The notes beneath the pieces were generated by a model. The model was not told where the DNA came from, ran no database searches, and saw nothing but the letters and a program-made list of their open reading frames with translations. A stretch of DNA of 64,000 bases, taken from assembly GCA_013339765.2 (NCBI GenBank), contig CM023450.1:40494711-40558710 (forward strand), read 5' to 3'. This document shows, piece after piece, positions 33,801-42,700 of this stretch. The position numbers and the translations under genes were made by a program. The DNA is from Haemaphysalis longicornis. Its lineage: Eukaryota > Arthropoda > Arachnida > Ixodida > Ixodidae. How positions within the stretch are numbered: the first letter of the stretch is position 1; every line of letters starts with the position of its first letter.

Positions 33801-35720
33801 TTCATTGCGCTCATCTACGCGTTCAGGCTGTTTTGAAACAATGTTACTACATAAGCAGTCGGCAGTGTCCAATAAAGTTTGTTTCAATTGGTTGTGTGTG
33901 TGTGGTGTGTGCTTTCTTTAAGGGGCCATGACGACAAAATTCAAGTTTGGTTCATTTGAAAGATTGCCTTGTTAGAATAACACTGAAACCACTTCTAACA
34001 TAAACTTCACTCAGATAAGATATATGAGGAAAAAATAGAGCATAGGTTGGCAGGCTCGCTCACGAGTGCACTCTCGCACCCCCACTCACCACTCACGAGT
34101 GAGTGATGAGCGAGCTCCGCCATCGTTTTGGACGGGCCAGTTGCAGCAAGCCCAGCTCACCACTCGCGAATGCAAGTGCACTCGCCACTCACAGGTGGTA
34201 AGCCCCACTCGGCACTCGTGAGTGACAACTGCGCTTGCGTGATTTGCAGGGCTTACCGCGGTAAGCGCCACTCTTGCTGTTGTACCCTCTGTTGGCTATT
34301 CGTTGCAAAACCATTCGCTATGATGGTTGTTAATTGCGAGATCGCGTTTAGCTTCGAGAATATGTCGTCACTGCACTCAAGCTATGGGGACCGTGGAATT
34401 AACTCTGATGGCGTGTTAGTTTAGGAATGCGACTTGGATGGACTTCTAACACCGATACTTTTCCTGATACTTTTCTGTGTCATGACTCGTAGTAGGACTG
34501 CTGTGCACGCTCAAGCGCAAGTGGTAATGATGAGTGGAGAGTACGAGTGCGAGTGACTGCACGAGGAAAATTATTTCTTGAGTGAGTGTGAGTGAGTAGT
34601 GTCCAGTTTTGCCAAGGTGAAATAGAATCCGCGTTTCACTCACCAGCAATTTTTCCACACTAAACTTGTGACGTATTATGGGCAGCTCGTTGAAATCAGC
34701 TGAGGCCGGCAAAGCCCAACAGAAATTATACACGGACTATAAGCTTGCAGAATGGGCTATTCGCGATTGAATTAAGTGCATATTCTCTGTATAGCAATAA
34801 GAGTGGTGGGGTAAACAATGAGACTTGGGAAGAAAACTCGTAAACATAGCAGGAGTTAGTGCGACATTTTGCCAGCTGACACTGCCTAAGTATGGCCGTC
34901 GGGCTTGCCTGATACAACACAAGCCAAATGACGTAAGAGGCACAGCAACTTATGTGGCTGTTGAGTTATACCCGACGTTTTGTGAAACAATTACTATCGG
35001 CTATGACAAAAAAGTATGGCAGGTATGCAAGTACATTCGGAAGCAGAGTGCAAACAGTGTTCTTTGATTGGTATTGCTGTACTACTTGTGAACGCCGACG
35101 ACAAGCAGTGTAACGATGGGATGGGAAGCCTGTGGGATGGTGGTGGCGCAGTCAACATACTTTTGTTTTGGTACATACCCTGCATATGCCCATTACTGAT
35201 GTCACACAACATAGTGATTCAGTGGGAGAATTGAAATTTTAGCTTAAAATGTTTGATTTCTCAGTGAATACAGCATTGTTCATTTCTGGGCAAGTGCTGA
35301 GGATGCTGTAAAAGAGCAAATCTTAATTTCTCAGTGAATACAGCATCGGTTATTCCTGAGCAAGTGCTGAGGATACTATAAAAGCAAATCTTTTGAATAC
35401 AACCACCTTATATTTTGTCTTCATGGCCCCTTTAACACACTGAGCTTGCATTCTTTGGCAGTGTTAATAGATGCAGGCTTCCTCTTAAAAATTTACATTG
35501 TAAAGACACGGCAAAAACCTGAGCATGCTGCAGCAATACCGAGTAGTAAGCTAAAATAGAACGATAGCTGGTACTGTTGATTTGGCTTGGCTTACACAAA
35601 AAACTACACTAAGCACAGAACCAGTAAATCTTACCTCTTTCGCAGCGTTTCTGTGATGTAGTCTTTACCCGATTTCCTCTTCCCGCTGAACACGAGGATC
35701 ACCTTTGGGTTGTGGGCCAT
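21837..35720 (-). CDS. PMVK: Phosphomevalonate kinase, complete, four exons
   Basis: PMVK phosphorylates 5-phosphomevalonate with ATP to 5-diphosphomevalonate in the mevalonate pathway. Coding exons in transcript order: 35720-35635, 24146-24083, 23525-23234, 21976-21837 (TGA stop); they sum to 582 nt, 193 aa, against 192 aa in human. Exon 1 opens with 'MAHNPKVILVFSGKRKSGKD', whose GKRKSGKD stretch (residues 13-20) is the P-loop-like signature of animal PMVK. Exon 3 contains 'WGEEKRDADLSFFCR', 'VWVVSDARRESDIEYFRE' and 'RGWVHTPG'. Exon 4 contains 'DDAPTECGLD' and 'WDFVIKN'. The C-terminus ends in HCSS and lacks the peroxisomal-type SRL tripeptide of the human enzyme. Animals of this type are thought not to make sterols de novo, so the likely products are isoprenoids such as dolichol and prenyl groups. 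Intron 1 is 11.5 kb and hosts another gene. Confidence 0.95.
21977..23233. other. PMVK intron 3
   Basis: No other gene was recognised. A G homopolymer near 22235 and T-rich tracts are the only low-complexity features. Confidence 0.5.
23526..24082. other. PMVK intron 2
   Basis: Flanked by a minus-strand donor (24082-24081) and acceptor (23527-23526). Nothing else is recognised. Confidence 0.55.
24147..26115. other. 3' part of PMVK intron 1; upstream region of the nested gene
   Basis: No coding segment was recognised. The last 250 bp before 26116 become richer in CpG (for example 'cgcttcgcgctacagcgg'), which fits a promoter or 5' UTR of the Schlafen-like gene. This is inference only. Confidence 0.4.
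26116..33497 (+). CDS. Schlafen/AlbA_2-domain protein (Schlafen-like 1 type), seven exons
   Basis: Coding exons: 26116-26294, 26908-27007, 29261-29391, 30603-30699, 31133-31294, 33333-33394, 33473-33497 (TAG stop). They sum to 756 nt, 251 aa, with all phases agreeing. The AlbA_2 signature is clear. Residues 22-35 hold acidic residues followed by HEFK, where E28 and E33 align with the Schlafen active-site glutamates. 'AFLNTGQGGTVYIGILDN' (residues 64-81) matches the 'AFxNTxGGxxxxGVxD' core, with D80 as the third acidic position. Next come 'LTEYQKDHILLSLENLM' and 'YDVRFVPVI'. Schlafen-core domains cleave tRNA in vertebrate SLFNs, and related small proteins form the worm piRNA-precursor nuclease, so RNA cleavage is plausible but unproven. 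The 251-aa length is a bare domain with no helicase. The ATG is the first in frame, in context 'atcATGg'. The gene lies wholly in PMVK intron 1, antisense to it. Confidence 0.87.
26295..26907. other. Schlafen-like intron 1
   Basis: Donor GTGGGC, acceptor 'tttttcag'. No other feature was recognised. Confidence 0.5.
27008..29260. other. Schlafen-like intron 2, with an ACTCGTC-rich repeat
   Basis: A cluster of 'actcgtc'-like words lies at 27420-27550, and related words in mostly opposite orientation at 28675-28740 (see findings). The stretch between is AT-rich and codes for nothing recognised. Confidence 0.45.
29392..30602. other. Schlafen-like intron 3, with diverged tandem duplication
   Basis: A duplicated block occupies about 29680-30000 (listed separately). 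No other gene was recognised, although open frames exist near 30403-30879 around the next exon. Confidence 0.45.
29680..29995. repeat. Diverged direct duplication containing a 26-bp minisatellite
   Basis: 'tgggtggtggtgacacgccg' + 'cgagataa' (about 29685) recurs as 'ttggtggtggcgacgcgctg' + 'cgagataa' (about 29903), a 220-bp period. Within it 'cttcctgaga' occurs at about 29760, 29786, 29811 and 29967; the first three are spaced near 26 bp. Confidence 0.7.
30700..31132. other. Schlafen-like intron 4
   Basis: Donor GTAAGT at 30700, acceptor 'gagccag' ending at 31132. No other feature. Confidence 0.55.
31376..32215. mobile_element. Probable MITE with 'GTATTCACA' termini
   Basis: The left end 'gtattcacacgagggagcc' is mirrored, with about four mismatches, by the right end 'ctccgccatgtgaatac', both next to 'tttaa'-like flanks. 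It is about 840 bp and non-coding. Terminal repeats are short and diverged, so the borders are approximate. Confidence 0.5.
32978..33048. repeat. Two-unit tandem repeat, about 34 bp each
   Basis: 'ttagtcgtctaaaatgtgtt' + 'tacaagaaca' is followed at once by 'ttagtcgtttaaaatgtgtt' + 'tacaagaaca'. Confidence 0.85.
33498..33880 (+). repeat. 3' UTR of the Schlafen-like gene built of a diverged tandem duplication
   Basis: The segment 'tgccttgcatcgc', 'agccattttgttc', 'ggttcattgcactcatc', 'ttcaggctgttttgaaac' (33541-33660) recurs in the same order at 33718-33840, a period near 177 bp. AATAAA hexamers occur at 33690-33695 and 33871-33876; the latter precedes a GT-rich stretch and is the best polyadenylation signal. 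Confidence 0.7.
33918..35435. mobile_element. TIR element related to the AGGAGCCATGAAG family, copy D
   Basis: The left end 'ttaaggggccatgacgacaa' and right end 'ttgtcttcatggccccttta' are inverse, bounded by TTTAA. The final 50 bp resemble the right end of copy A. The interior holds mirrored CACTC/GAGTG-rich arrays (34060-34230 and 34510-34600) and a 70-bp tandem duplication (35258-35393). It lies in PMVK intron 1 between the nested gene and PMVK exon 1. Confidence 0.75.
35258..35393. repeat. Two-unit tandem repeat, about 70 bp each
   Basis: 'tttctcagtgaatacagcat' ... 'gcaagtgctgaggat' ... 'aaagagcaaatctt' is repeated immediately with about ten changes. Part of copy D. Confidence 0.8.
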
Positions 35721-36725
35721 GGCTGCAAAACGGGTGGTAGGTTCAACTTCATGCTGAATTTCTTCAAGCTGAGAAAATTTTATCCGAGAAAGCAGGCAGC
35801 AGCCTTTTTGCACTAAGTCTACGACTTAAGACTACGCGTTTAGGCATTGCTTAAACCGATCGCTGTTGAGAGGAAAAGCTCGTTTGGCTCGACAAACTTT
35901 TGACAGCATCTGTCCTAAAATAGATGCAATTGTCAGATGAACTTTCCGATGTAACGCTCGCATCGAATATGTTGTTTATCGTAGCCCAGTCAGATGCTAG
36001 ATAAGGATGAAATAAAAATATCCTGCAACATTCAGCAAAACAGAAAAAACAAGCGCAGTGTTCGTCAGCAAATTGTGAGAACAAGGAAAACAGAACGGGG
36101 TACACTCCACCACATCGCCTACCGACATTGCGGTGAAGCCTGCCGTACGTCAGCGCAAGAAAGTTCTTGTTTACGAAACGACCATGTCTCCAGTATCTCG
36201 AGTAAGCCAGGGGCGCCAGTTAAAAAAGACAATTCAACGGTTCTTCGTGAGCTTCGTGCTGCCGTCACAAAAGCATTTTTCGGACAGAAAAAGATCACGT
36301 GGAGGCAGTTTCTACGAAATGATGGCATGGTGGCAGCACAAGCGCAATCGGTACGTTCTGTTCTATTGCAATGGTTAGAGCAAAATCTCCGGCGCCTACG
36401 TCACGTCGCGTCCTTGAACTTTGAATTCGGCAAATTGAACCACATTGGACGCACTCCAGTCTGTAGCCTGTTTTTTCGCCGCTGCCGTGCGTTTCACCGG
36501 TGTTTCGCGCAGTTGTGCAAGAGGCTATTTCTCCGTACTGCGTTATCGGCTGCAATACGGCGCACCTGTGCCAAGTGCGTCCTTCAGACTTGCATACCAG
36601 TTTCACCAGTGGACGGCAACCTAGTGGCAGATATTGCCGGTACTGCCGATACCTGCTTCAGCCAGTCGCCAAGAGCGCGCGGCGTGCTCCGGTCTACATT
36701 TTTGTTGGCGCTGCCCACTTATCTT
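35721..36725. promoter_or_regulatory. Divergent intergenic region, probable shared promoter of PMVK and the CCCH/CHY gene
   Basis: The two start codons face away from each other across 1005 bp. No TATA box was convincingly seen. The right part (36000-36725) stays open in the CCCH frame upstream of the chosen ATG, so some of it may be coding or 5' UTR (see findings). Confidence 0.5.
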
Positions 36726-39700
36726 ATGAGCCAAGGAGCGGCCGGTAATAACGAGCGTAAATCTGAAGATGCTGTCGGCTTAAACCCACCAGCACAGCCG
36801 TGCTCGCGACGTTCTCCGGCTTCTGCAACTCCCGGTGACTCTACAGCCAAGCCTGAAAATGCGCCAAACCGCCTGAACTCCGCCGTTCGCCGGCCACCAT
36901 TTCGCCGCCGTGCTTTTGCGAATCGTTCCTCCAAGGGGAACGCCGGGCCGCAGTCGAGCGACGCTACTACGCCAGTAGCCTGCAAGTTCTTCGCCAAAAA
37001 TGGGCGCTGTCGAAATGGCGACCTGTGCAGATTCTCGCACTCGATAGACGAGCCGTCGTTGCTAGCTGCGACTAACGTGCCGGATGATCGGGAGAGCGAA
37101 GATGTCGCCCAGGGTGACAGCACGCCGATTCGTCGACCGCAGCCGAAGGAGCCATGCCGTTTCTTCGAGCGCCACGGGTACTGCCGCTATGGCCGCGGCT
37201 GCCGCTATCTTCACAGGCGGCGTCGCAACGTTAGGAACGATGGACAAGAGCAAGAAACCACCTTGAACGACTCACCGCAGTCTAATGGCAAAGTCGACGA
37301 TCCCTCGCTTGATGACCAGTCGCCATCTGCAGCCGCCTGCGCAGTTCCGGATGATCGCTCTTCTCTGCAACCGCCGAGCGAGGAGGAGTTGATGCGGCAG
37401 TTGAGGTAAGGAGCTTCGCGCGATGGCCCGAGCTCTGCGCTAGAACTCGGCCCTGTCTACCTCGTTGAACCGCAGTTCATACTGCAGTCATCTCCATGCT
37501 GCAGTCAAGCATAAAGTCACGTTTTTAGAGCATCACGAGGTCATTGCACTCTCCCTCTTCCCCCCTCTTAAGCGCTGTGTTAAGTCTTAATCGTGTACAT
37601 TTTTATACAGATTGCTAGTGCTTATGTTAGCGAGAATTACCGATAGCGCTAGTCCGGATAGTCGTGGTCTAACGGGACTTGCTGCGCACTTCTGCGCGCT
37701 TCGCGGTTGCGACCTTTCCGCCTTCCGACCAGTTCAGTGTGTACTCGAGGAAGTGCTTGGCGTGGCCCGTTCTTCCTTTTCTTGTTATGCCGATCGATAT
37801 TTTTTTTTGTGTGTGTGTACTGTTTTCCCACAACGTCTCGCGTGGCTTGACGTTTTCCTGATAGAAGCGTTAACGTCCCACAGCCCCCCCCCCCCCCCCC
37901 CCTTCTTATTCAAATTGCTTTCATGAATAAACTGAATGAAGCTTGGGTCCTTATGTTAGATTACTAAGGCCCCTTCATTAATGAGGTTCCGTCTAGGTTT
38001 ATCCAGAAGTTTAAAGAGGGACACTAGGCTATTAATGGTGCAGCATGGACATCGAGGTGCTGAGCGCCAAGACTTAATATGCAGTTCTAACTTTCCAACT
38101 AGTCAAACTTGGTTAAACAGAGGGGAAAGCCATTATAAAAAAATAATGTTGAAAAAAACGTACGTTATTAGGACAATGAAAATGGAACTAATTTCTTCAG
38201 ATTGGGGACTGGTACCATTCAGCATGAACTTAGCCGTCCCACATTTCGTGAAGTCATTGCATGGCAATTCCCACAGAATGGTAGACGTGCAGCAAAAATG
38301 CAAATTGCGGGATCAACTTCCTGGTTTAGGTACCACACTTTCAAGGTCCTGAATAGACCTGGTTAGAAAAGGCACTTTCAGCACAGTTCAGTGAAAAGAC
38401 CAGGCAACGACTTTTTCTCACCTCACTTTTGTTTTTTGTCCCTCCTTTGCAGAGACAGAGAAATAGACCAATTTCGGAAGCGCTTCAGGAAGAGCAAGAG
38501 GATCGCAACAGAAGATGGAACTGACAAGTATTCCTTTGTATTTGGACCCACAGACCCCGACTGGGTACGTGACTAGAAGGGCATTTCAAGCCGTAAAAAG
38601 TCGCACTTTATTGTTACTGAAAAAAGAACAAAATAGAAGCACATACAGGCAGACGGACAGAATAACTTTATTTCGCCACAGCCGGTGTGATAGGCCAGCG
38701 GTGTCTTGGACTTTGGGGTTTGGGTCCGGCAGGGCAGCCTCCTAGTGCTCCTCGCTGCTGATGGTAAAAGGGGTGGTATGGGATAGGTGCTTGGATGGGG
38801 ATGGGCTATCACAGGCCCATATGATGTGGGATAGCGATGCATGAGGGGCAGAACAATGTGTACAATATAGATATGGAAAGATGAAAAATTAAGTGATGCA
38901 CGAAGCAAAGCACAGTGAATTTTTATGTACCTACCTGTGGTCGTATTGATGTGATCACATTTGGCAAACCACAAGAGACGGTGTTAGCCTTCCTTTGCTG
39001 TGCTTGATAGTACAAACAACAGTCCTACCAAAAATTATAGTTATTTAAAAAAAAAAGAAAATTGTTACTTTCAATCATAGCAGTTGCCCATATTATGGGT
39101 ACACCCATTTTTTAAATCTTGCAATTGAGGTCACGTGTAATGCAACAAGAGCATCGCTAATACTTTGTTTCAAGTCTGCTTTACAGGATTGAAACAAAAA
39201 AAAAACTTTGTCAACATTGTTTTGCCAAAGCCCTGATAAAAAAAAAAGAGTATCCGAGGGGAAATCAAGATGCCCCATTTGAACCAAGTAACATAAGCAC
39301 ACTGCAGCTAAGCAAACACAGATGCACAGTTATTTGCAAACACTACCATTGCTTGGATAGTGAACTACATTGCATGAAGCTGAACATTAAGGCAGCTTGG
39401 CATGGCTGCCCAGCTTTCAGCCAATGTTGCTAGTAATTTTAGTGGTAGACTGGACTGTGGTGAGCTCAAAGAGGCCATCTTGCATGTCTCGTTCCAGCCC
39501 TTTGACGTGAAGGAACTGACATTGCTGGTGGTTTTCCCGAAATTGTACCCCAAAGAGGTGGGTGTTTAACAGCAATGATGATAGTATTTGGTTTTGACTG
39601 TCATTGGCCTTCTTTAATACATTTTTTTTTTTTGCTGTTTGTAGTGCTTTGTGATGTGTGTGCTCGATGAGGAAGCTGTCCTGCCTCCAATGCTGCTAAG

Positions 39701-42700
39701 GTGAGCCACTGGTAGTTTCTTTGCTTTGATCGATGAAACATTGTACTACGTAAAATGCGGGTTTTGTTATGATTGGGGAATGCGCTATTGCTATCCCTGG
39801 TCCCTGATTCTGCATCTGATTCTGCTTGTGCCTAGTTTGCTCTGAAGGATAATGAAGTCTAATAATCTTGTGCTGGAATTCTTAGCCTTTCTGGAATTGC
39901 TGAATCCCCATTGACAGTATTGTCTCCCCTCCAGTCGTGTGTGATTGAACTCCAAGTTTTACTGCTATCCTGTAGTGCAAGAGCTTGAACATAAGGAAAA
40001 ATGTCAGAGTGGCAGTTCACTGTCCTAGCTGATGTTGCTCATGGATGGTTCTTGTATGGGGTAAACTGCAGTGAAACTTTCATGAATGGAACCTGATGGG
40101 ACCGGGAACATCTGTTTCACTTACTAGGAGTCCCGCTTATTTACAACTTTTAAACGCGGCCACACAAGCTGTTTTAGTGTTGTTTCTGCAAATAACAGTC
40201 AGGATGCTCTTGTCCTTCTGAATGCCAGGTTTCTATGTCAGTGCTATTTTTGTGAAGAAACCACTTTGAGACTACCTTAGAGCTTCGTTAATTCAAGTGC
40301 CCAGTGAGGTGTCACTTCTGAGATATCAAAGACAAATGTAGCCAATGTAGTTACACAGTGCTGTGGAAGAAACATGGCTATAGTAATGAAGTTAAATATC
40401 ATGTGGGACTAGATCCAGGTAGTTTCATATTAGGCAATTTATCTGGACCACAGAAATCTTTGTTTTACTTAGTGGGAGTGGTTTTGCATCGCTTAAATAC
40501 AGGGCGGAACAGCCAAGACAGCTGTTTTGCGGAAGTGGCAATTTTAACCATACTTTTTCTTTTTTGCAGGGACCTTAATAAGGCTGTGGCAGAATGGCTA
40601 GCTGAAAAGCACTCCGCATCTAATCCTCTTGACCAAAAATCGTTGCTCTTACGTCCCTTTCTGCGTTGGTTTGATCGTAGTCTTGAGGACTTGTTTGTGG
40701 AGAGTTTGAGAAAGGTGAGTTCATCTTTGGTGTTATGTCTTGTCATGGGAACCATTTAACAACAACAGCAACAAAAAAAAACTTTAGCATGCATTTGTAT
40801 TTTTCTCAATTTGGCTGCACTAAGCTGAGAACATTACTAATAAGTAGGATTTAGGGATTTGTACAGTTATGTTCTAAATCTTGTATAGACACATGCACAC
40901 GTCTAAGCACACAGATGCGCATACATACAGGGTGGCCCAGCTATGCGTGCCTGCAATTTAAAACAAGACTGAGTGCTGTACACCAAGAAGACCAATGTAT
41001 GTACCTGGCAGTGTACTATTCCTGCAAAAAAAAAGGGGGGGCATTGAAACAAACATGTGCCCATGCGCATTGCACAGCTGGAATCTTAAATCGCTCTCAT
41101 GTGAGCCCAAAATTTTGCTCCCTGGTTTATGACAAAGTGTGTTCATACGAAAAATTTGGACATCTGTGGAAGCTGTAGATCTCATCCTGTTGTTCACTTC
41201 ACAAGCCATGTTTGTTAGATGCATCATTGCCTTACAGATGGTTGTGCTGTCTGCTGCTCGAATTAGGCATCTGAAATGGGGAACTTTCTGAAAGTTCATT
41301 TGGCTGTTCAGTAGCCTGTGTTGCGCTACATGGAAGGAGTACAGCTGCAGGGATTTCTCTGTGCTGTATTTTCTTTTTAGCTTGCATGACCTGGTCTCAC
41401 ATTTGGCCCTTGCCTAAAATGATAAACGAAGTCGTATTTAATGAAGTTGTTCTTTGTTTTTTCGTCTTTTGTTTCACCCTCGTCTAGCTGAAGAAAATCC
41501 AACTTGCTGAAGCAGCTGGCCTAGAATTTGTTCCCTTTGAACAACTTGCGGGAGCCTCCAAGGAAGATGATTCTGATGGTGATGGACTCCCTGAAGATGA
41601 CAAGGGGGGCTTTGACAAGTCGCCACCTGTCAGCGGTGAGCTTCCGGGTGGAGACGACCCAATGGATGTTCTAAGCCAGCCACCACATTACTCGACCCAA
41701 GAGCTTACCGACAAGTTGCAAGCACTGCATGTTAGCTCAGGAAAAGAAGGGATCTTAGCTGAAGGCTCTGTCGGGGGAACGCTCGAGCTGCGAGAATCGA
41801 AAGGGGCTAGTAATGATGTGGAAGACCATGATCACTCTCCGCACAGTGAGTGTGTTTTCGGTGGGACCACAGAGAGAGGCAGAAGCAGGGAGGGTAGCGG
41901 AAATGACCGAGAGCGTGAAGAAGGCAGTCCAGAGAAGAAGCAGCCGCATGGCAGCGCAACCGGGGAGGACAAACCTTCTCAGGGCACCCAACGTGCCAAC
42001 GTTGATGTCCTGGTCAACCAAAAGAAAGGAACGGAGGTGAAGTTTCGACGCTTGGAGCTCGGTGAAGGTGTGGCCACAATCGAGTGTGTCAAGGCAGCGC
42101 TCAGGATCCAGTGCGGCAGGTGCCGTTGCAACGTGGATGTGGTGACACCGGCACGCCGCCGTAACGTGGTGACGTGCGGCCGGTGTTCGCGCTCCTGCAG
42201 CCTGACGTTCCGCCCTAACCTGATGCACCAGTTCAACTCTGTGCTGGGCTACCTGGACCTTGTGGACTGCTGCGCAGTGGACCTTGTTCTGTCAAGCTGC
42301 GTCTTCGCCCTGGACTGCTTTGGCTGCAACAAGAAGATGACGGTGGATGTAAGTGCAGCCGCCTGCTTACACCCTCTCCTCTATACTCAGGAACAAGTTA
42401 AGAACAGCAATAGCTCATGCACAGTATCACTCCGCCTAAGCGACGAACCCGGATGTCAACGGCTGCGCGCGCGTTTTGAAAGGGGATTGCTATGAATGCG
42501 TGGTATCGTCTGCCTTTTCTCACGCAGTTTGTTTGTCGTCGCTGGAGTCGTTTATAAGTATATTACATCCAAAAAATAACGGAAACAGCTCACACCAGGT
42601 TCAAAATATTCCCAGTAACACCCTACTTGCGCCGCGCGGAGTAACATCCGGCTGCGGTGATGAAGCACAGGGGCAACTTTTGTTGCCGTTCTTTTAAGTT

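Noticed and set aside
35994..36180. ATG at 35994 as the start of the CCCH/CHY protein
   Set aside because: It would place coding sequence within 300 bp of the PMVK start, and the added segment resembles no domain; kept as a finding only.
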